Source of the DNA: Sulfurimonas sp.
GTDB lineage: Bacteria > Campylobacterota > Campylobacteria > Campylobacterales > Sulfurimonadaceae
Assembly (NCBI GenBank): GCA_026988235.1
Contig: JALSLQ010000035.1
Span: forward strand, 1 to 49,272
Length of the DNA: 49,272 bases
Direction: 5' to 3'
Position numbers and translations under genes: made by a program. The notes under the pieces are model-generated. The model was not told the origin of the DNA and searched no databases. It saw nothing but the letters and a program-made list of their open reading frames with translations. This document shows, in pieces, positions 1 to 8,722 of the stretch (position 1 is its first letter; every line of letters starts with the position of its first letter).

Positions 1-12
1 GAGGATGTTGTT

Positions 13-234
13 TTGGTAAGAGTAGAATTTTTAGGACCGATACAAAAAGAGGCGTTGGAATTAGAGATAAGTAATCTCAACGAATTAGCAGCAATTTTGC
101 AAAAAGATGAAGCAATGAAAGAGTGGCTTGATACCTGTGCCGTGGCAGTCAATGACAATCTTGTTGCCTCTTTGGAATGTGAACTTAAAAATGGAGACAA
201 GATTTCTTTACTTCCTCCTGTTTGTGGAGGTTGA
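13..234 (+). CDS. moaD: Molybdopterin synthase sulfur carrier subunit MoaD
   Basis: Ubiquitin-fold sulfur carrier of molybdopterin synthase. Its C-terminal glycine is thiocarboxylated and donates sulfur to precursor Z in the cytoplasm. The 73-residue protein ends in VCGG, the required Gly-Gly tail, and its length suits MoaD. The start is a TTG about 8 bases after a GAGG ribosome-binding sequence at the window edge. The frame is open to the first base, so a slightly earlier start cannot be excluded. moaE follows after three bases, which separates this protein from the related ThiS. Confidence 0.9.
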   Translation: MVRVEFLGPIQKEALELEISNLNELAAILQKDEAMKEWLDTCAVAVNDNLVASLECELKNGDKISLLPPVCGG

Positions 235-237
235 GTC

Positions 238-684
238 TTGCTGAGCTTGCATAACGGGGCGCTTAATGTGCCTAAAATTTTACAAGAGTGGTATGAAGAA
301 GAGGCTGTCAGTAATTACGGTGCATACATTCCTTTTGTGGGAACGGTACGCAGTGAAGACGGCATTGAGGGGCTGAGCTTTGATATATATGAACCAATTT
401 TAGAGTCATGGTTTGCTTCATGGCAGAAAAAAGCAAAAGAAAAAGGTGCCATTATAAAAATGGCGCATTCTCGTGGGGATGTTATGCTCCATGAATCTTC
501 TTATATTGCAGCAGTTTTTTCGCCAAAAAGACGCGTTGCCTTAGAATTTATAGATGAATTTGTAGAAGACTTTAAAGCATCAGCACCTATTTGGAAGTAT
601 GATTTAAAAAATGGAAAAAGAATCTATGCAAAAGAGCGCTCCACTGCGATAAAGGGTAGTGGTATTTTAGGAGAAAAACAATGA
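238..684 (+). CDS. moaE: Molybdopterin synthase catalytic subunit MoaE
   Basis: Large subunit of molybdopterin synthase. It uses MoaD thiocarboxylate to insert the dithiolene sulfurs into precursor Z. The 148-residue length is normal. The C-terminal part carries the PIWKYD segment and a KERS stretch that match the lysine-containing active-site region of the family. The start is a TTG right after the moaD stop, with the moaD end GGAGG-like sequence as ribosome-binding site. Its last bases overlap the moeA start, so moaD, moaE and moeA look translationally coupled. Confidence 0.9.
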   Translation: MLSLHNGALNVPKILQEWYEEEAVSNYGAYIPFVGTVRSEDGIEGLSFDIYEPILESWFASWQKKAKEKGAIIKMAHSRGDVMLHESSYIAAVFSPKRRVALEFIDEFVEDFKASAPIWKYDLKNGKRIYAKERSTAIKGSGILGEKQ

Positions 685-1907
685 GTATAACAGGAAGCGA
701 TTTTATCTCTTTTGAAACAAGTCAAAACATGTTGGAGCTGTTACATGTAAACAATCATCGTTATGAAAGAGTTCCTTTAAGTGATGCACTTGGTCGTGTT
801 TTAGCACAGGATATCGTGGCAGAGTTTAATGACCCACAATTTCCTACAGCTTCAATGGATGGCTATGCAGTGCGTCATGAAGATTTACAAAAGGGTGAGC
901 TTCTTGTTCTTGGCGATAATCCTGCTGGACATGATGAAAGGCGCATATTGTCTAGTGGTGAGTCCATCAAAACATTTACGGGTTCCATGATGCCTGAGGG
1001 TGCCGACACGCTCATTCAAATAGAAAATGTCACATATAATGATGGGAAAATCATCATTAATGAAATGGTTGAACGAGGTAATGCCGTTCGTCCGGTCGGT
1101 GAGGGCTACAGAGCAGGTGAGGTACTGATAGAAAAAGGGGCAAAAATTGGTTTTGCACAAATCGGCGTGATGGCAGGACTGAATCAGGTCATGGTAAAAG
1201 TAGCACTTCGTCCTCGTGTGGCAGTCATTGCAACAGGAAGTGAAATACTTGACCTTGGAGAAAACTCTGACAATCCTGCACAAATCCGCAGCTCAAATAA
1301 CTATACCTTAGCAGCACTGTTTGAGCAGGTTGGGTCAGAAGTCATTCAACTTGGAACGGCTCCTGATGATAAAGATGCCATTATGAAAACATTTGAAAAT
1401 GCGCTTGAGTCTGCAGATATTTTGGTCAGTACTGGCGGAGTAAGTGTAGGAGATTATGATTTCGTTAAAGATATTATTCCCCGACTTGGTGCAGAGGTTG
1501 TTTATAAGGGTGTCGGTATTAAACCCGGACGCCATATTCTCGTGGCACAGCGAGGGCATAAGTTTATTTTGGCTTTGCCTGGCTTTGCCTATTCATCAAC
1601 AGTGACGGCAATTTTATATGTACTGCCCCTTATTGCCAAGATGCAAGGTAAAAATAAACCTTACAAAATTGTTGCGGCAAAACTGCAAGAAGATTTCAAA
1701 AAACGCAGTCGGTTTACTGAGTTTACAGCATGTAATGTTGTTGTCGAAGATGGTGAATATTTTGTAAATTTTGCAGGGAAAAAAGTAGGAAGTTCTGCAA
1801 TTTTAACCAATATGCTTAATGAAAGTGCCTTAATGGTAGCAGGCGAAGATGACAAGTTTTTAGAAAAAGGAACCTATGTGAATGTGATTTTGTTGGAGAA
1901 TTTTTAA
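681..1907 (+). CDS. moeA: Molybdopterin molybdotransferase MoeA
   Basis: Inserts molybdate into adenylated molybdopterin, the last step of Mo-cofactor synthesis. The 408-residue length is typical. The N-terminal PTASMDGYAVR motif (about residues 55-65) and the MogA-like domain motif GGVSVGDYDFVKD (about 250-262) are both present. The ATG overlaps the moaE stop by four bases. The cofactor would serve molybdoenzymes such as nitrate or formate enzymes elsewhere in the genome. A TTACATGTAA palindrome lies inside the gene, encoding Leu-His-Val. Confidence 0.95.
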   Translation: MSITGSDFISFETSQNMLELLHVNNHRYERVPLSDALGRVLAQDIVAEFNDPQFPTASMDGYAVRHEDLQKGELLVLGDNPAGHDERRILSSGESIKTFTGSMMPEGADTLIQIENVTYNDGKIIINEMVERGNAVRPVGEGYRAGEVLIEKGAKIGFAQIGVMAGLNQVMVKVALRPRVAVIATGSEILDLGENSDNPAQIRSSNNYTLAALFEQVGSEVIQLGTAPDDKDAIMKTFENALESADILVSTGGVSVGDYDFVKDIIPRLGAEVVYKGVGIKPGRHILVAQRGHKFILALPGFAYSSTVTAILYVLPLIAKMQGKNKPYKIVAAKLQEDFKKRSRFTEFTACNVVVEDGEYFVNFAGKKVGSSAILTNMLNESALMVAGEDDKFLEKGTYVNVILLENF

Positions 1908-2452
1908 TGAAAGCTTTGAGCGTAGAGCATACAACACAAGAAGTAAAAGAGCTAGACATTACTATGGTGGCAAATACCGTGTATACCTTTTTTAGCTCCA
2001 TTTTAATAGATGAACTCCCTACATTGAAAGAGCATATCATATATACGGACTCAAATGCACTTAGTGAGAGAAAAAAAGCCTATTTTATCGGTGAGCAGCT
2101 TATTTTAGGTGATGCTTTGATTTTAGGACGAGAAGATTTTAACGATACGGATGCAAAGATTACTAAAGAAGAGCTTTCTTCTTTAGTAGCCTTACATGTA
2201 AACGATTTTTATAAAGAAGTTTTGGACTTAATTGCCGATACGGATGTCAATTTATATAAGACATTTACAGTAGAAAAAAATGGTGAACAAATTGCTCTTA
2301 ATATAGAATGGGTACTTTATACTTTTAACATTGCGGATGAGAGAACAAAAGAGTATTTTATAAATGAATTAAAAAAAGTACCAGTGAATAAAGAAGATGT
2401 TGAGGCATACATGCAAAAAATGGCGCAACTCGCTATGAACGTGGCAAGCTAA
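1907..2452 (+). CDS. Hypothetical protein downstream of moeA
   Basis: I do not recognise this 181-residue protein. It has no signal peptide or membrane segment and is acidic and mostly helical in appearance, so it is probably cytoplasmic. Its ATG overlaps the moeA stop (TAATG), so it is co-translated with the moa genes. That suggests, but does not show, a role near molybdoenzymes. A TTACATGTAA palindrome at 2202-2211 encodes Leu-His-Val in frame. The ORF is intact and of normal codon character, so it is very likely a real gene. Confidence 0.75.
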   Translation: MKALSVEHTTQEVKELDITMVANTVYTFFSSILIDELPTLKEHIIYTDSNALSERKKAYFIGEQLILGDALILGREDFNDTDAKITKEELSSLVALHVNDFYKEVLDLIADTDVNLYKTFTVEKNGEQIALNIEWVLYTFNIADERTKEYFINELKKVPVNKEDVEAYMQKMAQLAMNVAS

Positions 2453-2453
2453 T

Positions 2454-3464
2454 ATGGTACTTGTAACCGGTGGTGCAGGCTACATAGGCTCTCATACATG
2501 TATAGAATTAGCCCAAGCAGGCTATGACTTTGTTGTGTACGACAATCTTTGTAATTCTTCTCAAGAAGCACTCAAGCGTGTTGAAAAAATAACAGGTAAA
2601 AAAATTTCTTTTATTCATGGAGATATACGGGATAAAGAGGCGTTGCAAAAAGTATTTGATACTTATAAAATAGATTCTGTTATTCATTTTGCAGGTTTAA
2701 AAGCTGTTGGTGAATCAGTAGAAAACCCCTTAGAATATTATGATAACAATGTTTACGGCACTATAGCTCTTTGTGAAGTTATGCAAAAAAACAACTGTAA
2801 AAAAATAATTTTTAGCTCTTCAGCCACCGTGTACGGCAATCCAAAAACGACGCCAATCAAAGAAAACTTTCCTTTGAGTGCGACTAACCCTTACGGACGA
2901 AGCAAGTTGTTTATAGAAGAAATTTTACGAGATATTTTTGTTTCAGATAACAAATACAAAATTATATTACTACGCTACTTCAACCCAGTGGGAGCACATA
3001 AATCAGGGCTTATCGGTGAAGACCCAAATGGAATTCCAAATAACTTGATGCCTTTTATCGCACAAGTAGCCGTTGGAAAAAGAAAACATTTAAATGTTTT
3101 TGGAAATGATTATAATACGGTTGACGGCACGGGAGTACGCGATTATATACATGTAGTTGATTTAGCAAAAGGGCATGTGCAGGCACTAAAAAAAATAGAT
3201 GCTTTAAATGATGTACTTACAGTAAACCTTGGAACAGGAAAAGGCTATTCCGTACTTGAAATGGCACAAGCATTTCAAAAGGTTTCAGGTAAAAAAATAG
3301 CATACAAAATTGCATCCAGACGTTTAGGTGACATAGCGAAATGCTATGCTGATCCGAGTTACGCCAAAGAAGTTTTAGATTGGAAAACTGTGCATACTAT
3401 AGATGAGATGTGTGAAGATATATGGAGATGGCAGTCTATGAATCCAGATGGTTATAACATCTAA
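2454..3464 (+). CDS. galE: UDP-hexose 4-epimerase, GalE family, Cys gatekeeper
   Basis: NAD-dependent short-chain dehydrogenase-type epimerase for nucleotide sugars. The N-terminal GGAGYIGSH Rossmann motif, Ser122-Ser123 and the catalytic pair Tyr147/Lys151 (YGRSK) are intact. Length is 336 against 338 in E. coli GalE. Aligning from the C-terminus, the E. coli gatekeeper Tyr299 falls on Cys297 (IAKCYAD). In GalE-family work a small residue there allows N-acetylated sugars, so UDP-GlcNAc/UDP-GalNAc activity is predicted. It sits one base after the previous gene and just before the Pel-like locus, so it may be a PelX equivalent. Calling the family is safe; the substrate is inference. Confidence 0.92.
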   Translation: MVLVTGGAGYIGSHTCIELAQAGYDFVVYDNLCNSSQEALKRVEKITGKKISFIHGDIRDKEALQKVFDTYKIDSVIHFAGLKAVGESVENPLEYYDNNVYGTIALCEVMQKNNCKKIIFSSSATVYGNPKTTPIKENFPLSATNPYGRSKLFIEEILRDIFVSDNKYKIILLRYFNPVGAHKSGLIGEDPNGIPNNLMPFIAQVAVGKRKHLNVFGNDYNTVDGTGVRDYIHVVDLAKGHVQALKKIDALNDVLTVNLGTGKGYSVLEMAQAFQKVSGKKIAYKIASRRLGDIAKCYADPSYAKEVLDWKTVHTIDEMCEDIWRWQSMNPDGYNI

Positions 3465-3496
3465 AAAGTAATTCTTTATATTGTATTAAATTAGGT

Positions 3497-3502
3497 TATA
3501 AT
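3497..3502 (+). promoter_or_regulatory. Putative -10 box for the polysaccharide locus
   Basis: A perfect TATAAT lies 22 bases before the PAP2 gene start, in the only real gap (59 bases) between galE and the locus. The upstream sequence is T-rich with no good -35 box, as is usual in Campylobacterota. The predicted leader would be only about 15 bases long. Confidence 0.5.
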
Positions 3503-3523
3503 ATGTCTTAAAAAAGTAGATGA

Positions 3524-4156
3524 ATGCAATGTTTGGCGGAGAAAAAGCTTAAATTTATAACTCTTTTGTCCTTTATTATGTTTGCAATATTGGTATTGAC
3601 TCTTAAATTAAATATGCTTAATAATATAAACAAGACAGTATATGATTTTTACAAGGAGTATGAAAACACAAGTTTGTATAATACTTCGATGACTTTTAGT
3701 AATTTCTTTGGGTCTATTCATTCTTTATTTATCTTTTTGGTGATAATGCTTGTTTTTTTAAAATTACACAAAATAAATGAATTGATTTTTTCTGTAATTT
3801 TTGCAACTCTAAGTATTGGGGCGACTTTACTATTGAAATATAATCTTCTTGTGCAAAGACCATTGAATACTATTGTTGATCTGAGTGGATATTCATTTCC
3901 TTCAGGACATGTTGTTATGAGCTTTTTGTTGGCAGTTGTATTTTTTTTAATGGTATCGAGTGTAGTGAAAAATAGCTTTATATTGCAAAGTATTAAACTT
4001 TTGTTGGTTGTTTATGTCTTTATATCAATGTTTACGAGGGTATTTATTTGCTCACATTGGATTTCGGATGTCATAGGAAGTATACTACTTGTTATGTTTT
4101 TATACGCAGTTGCTTGTTTGTTTTTTAATACAATAAAAAATAAAGTGAATTTATAA
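3524..4156 (+). CDS. PAP2-family membrane phosphatase
   Basis: Integral membrane phosphatase, probably recycling an undecaprenyl pyrophosphate or similar lipid carrier. All three PAP2 signatures are present: Lys105 to Arg112-Pro113, PSGH at 126-129, and Arg172/His178/Asp182. About five or six hydrophobic segments are visible. The gene begins the EPS transcript and abuts the TolC-like gene with no gap. A lipid carrier phosphatase would be unexpected for a strictly Pel-type synthase, but it fits the GT2 and YbhN-like proteins further down. The start has a weak ribosome-binding site. Confidence 0.85.
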   Translation: MQCLAEKKLKFITLLSFIMFAILVLTLKLNMLNNINKTVYDFYKEYENTSLYNTSMTFSNFFGSIHSLFIFLVIMLVFLKLHKINELIFSVIFATLSIGATLLLKYNLLVQRPLNTIVDLSGYSFPSGHVVMSFLLAVVFFLMVSSVVKNSFILQSIKLLLVVYVFISMFTRVFICSHWISDVIGSILLVMFLYAVACLFFNTIKNKVNL

Positions 4157-5662
4157 ATGGAGTCTTATATCAAAATATTAGTAAAGAATTTGCTTGTTAT
4201 TGGACTTTTATCGTCTTTTTTGCATGCAGAACCATATATGGTGAAGTTAGATGAGCCAAGTATTGTACAAAAGCTACATTTTCGAGATATAAATATTTCC
4301 AATGTATCCCAAACAGATAAAAGACCTCTGCTTGAAGACCCTAAAATATTACAAAAATATCAAATTCCAAGTAGTAACAAAAATGCAGATAATAATAATT
4401 ATGACATCTTGAATTTTAAGAATTTTCTTGCAGCTTTGTTTGAAAACAATGAAAACGCACAAGAGCTTTTTTATCAAAAAAAAATAGATTATTTGTTAAA
4501 TGAAATTAAAAAAGACAAGTATGGTTTTGATATTTTTTTAAATGCGTATGCCAGAACAGGCTCTTATATCTCAACACAGCAGACAAATCTGCCAACTACG
4601 CAGCCTGGACGTTTTGATGAATCAGGCATAGGTGCTGCGATTAATGCTAATAAATTACTTTATGATGGCCAGTACACTCTTATAAATAAAAATTATGATA
4701 TTTTACAAAAGAGACTTGCCAATATTAAGGCACTTAATGCAAAAGAGAAGTTATTACTCTTTGGTCTTAATATATATTCAAATCTATTTATTTCACAGGA
4801 AAAATTAAAACTTTTTAACGAAATGTATGATAAACAGGCTATCATGCAAAAAAAAATAGAAAAAGCATATAATCTTGGAGCAACTTCAGCATTAAATTAT
4901 ATTGATTCCAAAAATGATTTACTAAATTTAAAAAAAGCCGTTTTATCATTAACTTATGAACATTTGCATAATGAATATATTTTAAGACACAGTATAAAAG
5001 CCAAAGGTGAAAAAAGATATAGTTTACTACAAGAAAAAATGAATTTTGTATTTGATTCTTTGAGTGATTTGCAAAAAGAGGCAATACAAAATAGTAGTGA
5101 TATAGCTTTGGAATCAAACAAATTAAAAATAAATCAGACAGATTTTGTAGCACAAAAAAGAAGATATTATCCAACTGTCAATTTTAATGCACACTTGGGA
5201 TATGGTGTAGCAAATAATGCTTTATTTTTTAAAAATTTAAATAATACTGGATTTTCTCCCTATTGGGAGTTAGGTTTAACTGTAAATATTCCACTCTATA
5301 ATAGAGGGGATATACTTCTCAACAAAGAAAAAGAGCTTAATAATGTTTTATTGCAAAAAAATATACTCTCTTCAAAATCAAGAGAAATACTGATTGAAGT
5401 TGAACGCTCATATCACTCCATACAAATGATAAAACAACAGCAGAGTATATTGCAAGAACAGGTTAGATTGTTACACAAAAAAATAGAAATTGCAGCAAAA
5501 TTATATCTTGGAGGTGCTGTGCAATATCGTGACTATTCTGATGCTGTTAAAAATTATTTAGAATATAAAAGCCAAGTAATTGATTTAGATGAAAGATATA
5601 CAAAAGAGATGTTTTTATTAGCAAGCTTAATAGGAAAAAGAGATATGTATGGGCAGGATTAA
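4157..5662 (+). CDS. TolC-family outer membrane protein
   Basis: A secreted protein with an N-terminal signal (cleavage likely after LHA, about residue 24). After a linker of about 70 residues come long amphipathic helices and repeated short strands typical of outer membrane efflux channels: a trimeric beta barrel with a periplasmic helical tunnel. The 501-residue length is in the TolC range. It lies directly upstream of pelF and overlaps it by 14 bases. A TolC-like channel here could export the polysaccharide, in place of PelB/PelC, or pair with the HlyD-like lipoprotein at the other end of the locus. Its partner is inferred only from position. Confidence 0.75.
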   Translation: MESYIKILVKNLLVIGLLSSFLHAEPYMVKLDEPSIVQKLHFRDINISNVSQTDKRPLLEDPKILQKYQIPSSNKNADNNNYDILNFKNFLAALFENNENAQELFYQKKIDYLLNEIKKDKYGFDIFLNAYARTGSYISTQQTNLPTTQPGRFDESGIGAAINANKLLYDGQYTLINKNYDILQKRLANIKALNAKEKLLLFGLNIYSNLFISQEKLKLFNEMYDKQAIMQKKIEKAYNLGATSALNYIDSKNDLLNLKKAVLSLTYEHLHNEYILRHSIKAKGEKRYSLLQEKMNFVFDSLSDLQKEAIQNSSDIALESNKLKINQTDFVAQKRRYYPTVNFNAHLGYGVANNALFFKNLNNTGFSPYWELGLTVNIPLYNRGDILLNKEKELNNVLLQKNILSSKSREILIEVERSYHSIQMIKQQQSILQEQVRLLHKKIEIAAKLYLGGAVQYRDYSDAVKNYLEYKSQVIDLDERYTKEMFLLASLIGKRDMYGQD

Positions 5663-7136
5663 AATAGTATGGACAGGTGAAGGAACTTACCCTTATGTTA
5701 CGGGTGGAGTGAGTACCTGGGCTGATATTTTAATGCATGAGTTAAAAAATATTGACTTTGTTTTAATACCGATTCAAATGCATCCTTATGTAAAATTAAA
5801 ATTTGATATTCCTCCTAATGTTGTAGATATTATAAATGTGCCTCTTTGGGGGACGGAAGAGCCTATTGAATATATACGAAAAGTAGAGTTTTCCAAAATA
5901 TATGAAGCAAAAATAAAAACACAAGTTGATGGAAATATTGAGGTTTTAGAACCTATTATAATATTAGTGCTTGAACATATCTTTCGAGATAAAAATGATT
6001 TGGATGCTTTGGGTGATGCTTTGTATGATTTTTATGAGTATTTTCATATATATGATTACTATGAAACATTTAGAAGTGAAGCAATATGGAATATTTATAA
6101 AGAGTATATTTTAAAACATTATGAAAAAACCGAGGAAGATATACCGACTGTATTTGATATGATAGAGGGGCTTCGCTATTTATACAGGTTTTTTATATCC
6201 TTACTTCCAACTTTACCAGAGGCACATATATACCACTCTTCTGCTGCCGCTTTTTGTGGTCTTTCTTGTGTGATTGCAAAAAAGAAATATGGCAGTAAGT
6301 TTCTGCTTACCGAACATGGTGTTTATATAAGAGAACAATATTTGGCTGCATCAAGAAACCAAATGCCTTTTCGTACGAAAGAGTTTTTAATGGGGCTAAT
6401 TACATTGGTGTCAAAATTAAATTTTCACTTTGCAGATATTGTTTCTCCGGTATGTAATTATAACGCTAGATGGGAAAAAAAATGGGGAGTTGATGAAAAA
6501 AAGATTCATACAATATATAATGGGATAGATACAAATATTTTTAAAAAATTTAAAGTTGAAAAAGAGGAAGATAGACCGACTGTGGTTATGGTTGCTCGAA
6601 TTGATCCTCTTAAAGACATAGAAACATTTATAAAAACTGCGCAATTAGTTGCAAAAGAAATCCCTGATGTTTTGTTTAAATTATATGGTCCTATTGTCGA
6701 TGAAAAATATTATCATCACTGCCAAGATTTAGCAAAAGAATTGAATATAGAGCATAATTTTTTATTTGCAGGACTTACTAACAGCCCGCAAAGTGCTTAT
6801 AATGAGGGGGATGTTATTATGCTTACGAGTATTTCTGAAGCCTTTCCTTTTGTTGTTATTGAAGCAATGGCTTGTGAAAAAGTTGTTATATCTTCTGATG
6901 TAGGGGGAACAAAAGAGGTACTCGAAGGCTACGGATTTGTCATAAGACCCAAAGCTTATACCGAGTTTGCCAAAAAAGTGATTTATATATTAAAAAATCC
7001 CGATGTAGCTCTAGAAATGGGTATGGATGCGCGAGAATCTATTTTGAATGGTTTTACCATTGAAGATATGGTTGAAAATTATGGACGCTTATATAAAAAT
7101 TTATATAATGAATTTCAAGAACAAAAAGGGCAATAG
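5649..7136 (+). CDS. pelF: GT4 glycosyltransferase PelF
   Basis: Cytoplasmic GT-B glycosyltransferase predicted to polymerise the exopolysaccharide backbone from UDP-sugars. The N-terminal part carries the DUF3492-type start (EGTYPYVTGGVSTW), and Glycos_transf_1 follows from about residue 305. Arg317 and Lys322 fit the diphosphate-binding pair, and E397/E405 form the EX7E motif. Length is 495 residues. The start overlaps the TolC-like gene and the stop overlaps the pelG-like start, so the three are coupled. This is the best-recognised marker that the locus is Pel-like. Confidence 0.9.
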   Translation: MGRIKIVWTGEGTYPYVTGGVSTWADILMHELKNIDFVLIPIQMHPYVKLKFDIPPNVVDIINVPLWGTEEPIEYIRKVEFSKIYEAKIKTQVDGNIEVLEPIIILVLEHIFRDKNDLDALGDALYDFYEYFHIYDYYETFRSEAIWNIYKEYILKHYEKTEEDIPTVFDMIEGLRYLYRFFISLLPTLPEAHIYHSSAAAFCGLSCVIAKKKYGSKFLLTEHGVYIREQYLAASRNQMPFRTKEFLMGLITLVSKLNFHFADIVSPVCNYNARWEKKWGVDEKKIHTIYNGIDTNIFKKFKVEKEEDRPTVVMVARIDPLKDIETFIKTAQLVAKEIPDVLFKLYGPIVDEKYYHHCQDLAKELNIEHNFLFAGLTNSPQSAYNEGDVIMLTSISEAFPFVVIEAMACEKVVISSDVGGTKEVLEGYGFVIRPKAYTEFAKKVIYILKNPDVALEMGMDARESILNGFTIEDMVENYGRLYKNLYNEFQEQKGQ

Positions 7137-8713
7137 TGAACAAAGAACACACTGAAGATTTAAGCTCTTTATACAATGCAATTACAGATGAAAGAGGAAA
7201 ACCGCTTGATTTTTGGGAAGTAGCGGCATTGTTAGAAGTGTATGGGATTCGTGATATTGATGCCAAAAATGATTATGGGTTTGAAAATGTATTTGATATG
7301 GCGCAATACATGATGCAATATAAAAATAGTAAAACATACCCTGTTAAAGCATTAGTCAATTTTGAAAAATTACCACCATTTTGGGTAAGGGTTTTTAAAA
7401 ATTATTTAAGAGGTTTAGCTTTTGCTATGCCTATGTTTGTTCAAATATTTTTTACACTTTCCATAGGATATGCGATTTGGTCGGGGATAGAAATGGATCA
7501 AATGAAAGCAACGGTGATTGCCGTGGGTACATTTTTGGCACTTATTATAACAGGTGCATCTGCTCAAGCGATAGGAAGAAAAGGTTTGTTTTATCTTAAG
7601 CAGGGTGAGCTTATATTGGCTTCAAATATTACAACAGTTTTACTCAATTTCGGGTATATTTTTGTATTTATTGTCGGTGTTTTTCTTATTTTTTTTAATA
7701 TGTTTTTTGAAGTATTTCCAAGTTATTACTTTTTTGTTATGATCACTTTTTATTTTCTTTTATCTTTACTCTTTTTAAATATATCTATCTATTATATGTT
7801 TGAAGAATATAACAATATTCTTTATTTTTTTATTTTAGGAATTGTATTGGTATATATTGCTCACGGTATATTTAAAATAGGTTTGTCTGAAGCACAATTT
7901 ATAGCTTTAGTCTTTTTGGATGCCATTATTTCTTTATTGGCTTATAAAAAAATTAGAGATTTAAAAAATAAAGATTTGAAATCAGAAGGAGAGTCTTTAC
8001 CTCGGGCTTCTATTCTTTTTTATTCTTTAATACCGTTTTATTTGTATGGATTTTTGTATTTTACATTTTTAGTTACTGATAGGATGGTGGCATGGAGTAC
8101 AAGTGTTGAATCTAAGCCTTACTTTATATGGTTTAATGTCCCTTATGAGTTAGGACTAGACTGGGCATTAATTGCTTTGGTCTTATTGATGGGGCTCACT
8201 GAAATAAGCATTCATGAATTTATGTATAGAATTAATGATATGGTTGTGAAATATAAATACAAAGAGTATCAACAGTTTAATGATGAAATTTATAGATTTT
8301 TTAAAAAATTTAATATAGTATATCTCATTTTATCTGTTATAATTATAGCATTAACTTATTACGCTATATACTTTTCATATTATTATATGCAGTATGATTT
8401 TACAAAGAATTTTTTTGATAGTTTTACGCCTTTTGTATATTGGGTTGCGGCAATATCATATGCATTTATGGTAAATGGACTCATGAATGTATTGTTTATG
8501 TTTTCATTTTCAAGGCAGCATTTCTCCTTAAAGGCAATCAGTATAGCAACAATAGTGAATCTAATCGTTGGTATTATTCTCAGTAGAATGTTTGGACTAG
8601 AATATGCTGTATATGGATTATTCGTGGGCAGTATAGTATTTTGGGCATATAGTTTTTCTTATTCGGTAAAAATGTTTAAAAAATTAGAATTTTATTATTA
8701 TTCATCATTTTAA
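7136..8713 (+). CDS. PelG-like polysaccharide transporter
   Basis: A polytopic inner-membrane protein, with about 12 hydrophobic segments from residue 95 onwards, resembling the MOP/Wzx-like fold assigned to PelG. It starts with GTG overlapping the pelF stop. PelF followed directly by such a protein is the canonical pelF-pelG pair. It is 525 residues, longer than I expect for PelG, and the excess is a cytoplasmic N-terminal extension of about 75 residues with two acidic helical stretches. The identification leans on synteny as well as topology, so I leave the symbol empty. Confidence 0.7.
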   Translation: MNKEHTEDLSSLYNAITDERGKPLDFWEVAALLEVYGIRDIDAKNDYGFENVFDMAQYMMQYKNSKTYPVKALVNFEKLPPFWVRVFKNYLRGLAFAMPMFVQIFFTLSIGYAIWSGIEMDQMKATVIAVGTFLALIITGASAQAIGRKGLFYLKQGELILASNITTVLLNFGYIFVFIVGVFLIFFNMFFEVFPSYYFFVMITFYFLLSLLFLNISIYYMFEEYNNILYFFILGIVLVYIAHGIFKIGLSEAQFIALVFLDAIISLLAYKKIRDLKNKDLKSEGESLPRASILFYSLIPFYLYGFLYFTFLVTDRMVAWSTSVESKPYFIWFNVPYELGLDWALIALVLLMGLTEISIHEFMYRINDMVVKYKYKEYQQFNDEIYRFFKKFNIVYLILSVIIIALTYYAIYFSYYYMQYDFTKNFFDSFTPFVYWVAAISYAFMVNGLMNVLFMFSFSRQHFSLKAISIATIVNLIVGIILSRMFGLEYAVYGLFVGSIVFWAYSFSYSVKMFKKLEFYYYSSF

Positions 8714-8722
8714 GGGTTGATT

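Noticed and set aside
885-1283. Minus-strand ORF inside moeA
   Set aside because: Shadow of moeA: no ribosome-binding site, cysteine/histidine-rich nonsense composition and complete overlap with a recognised gene. Similar antisense ORFs in the track were left out for the same reason.
7661-8400. Low GC and T-rich stretches as proof of horizontal transfer of the EPS locus
   Set aside because: Most of this segment encodes membrane spans, which are T-rich in any AT-rich genome. Composition by eye cannot separate the two explanations.
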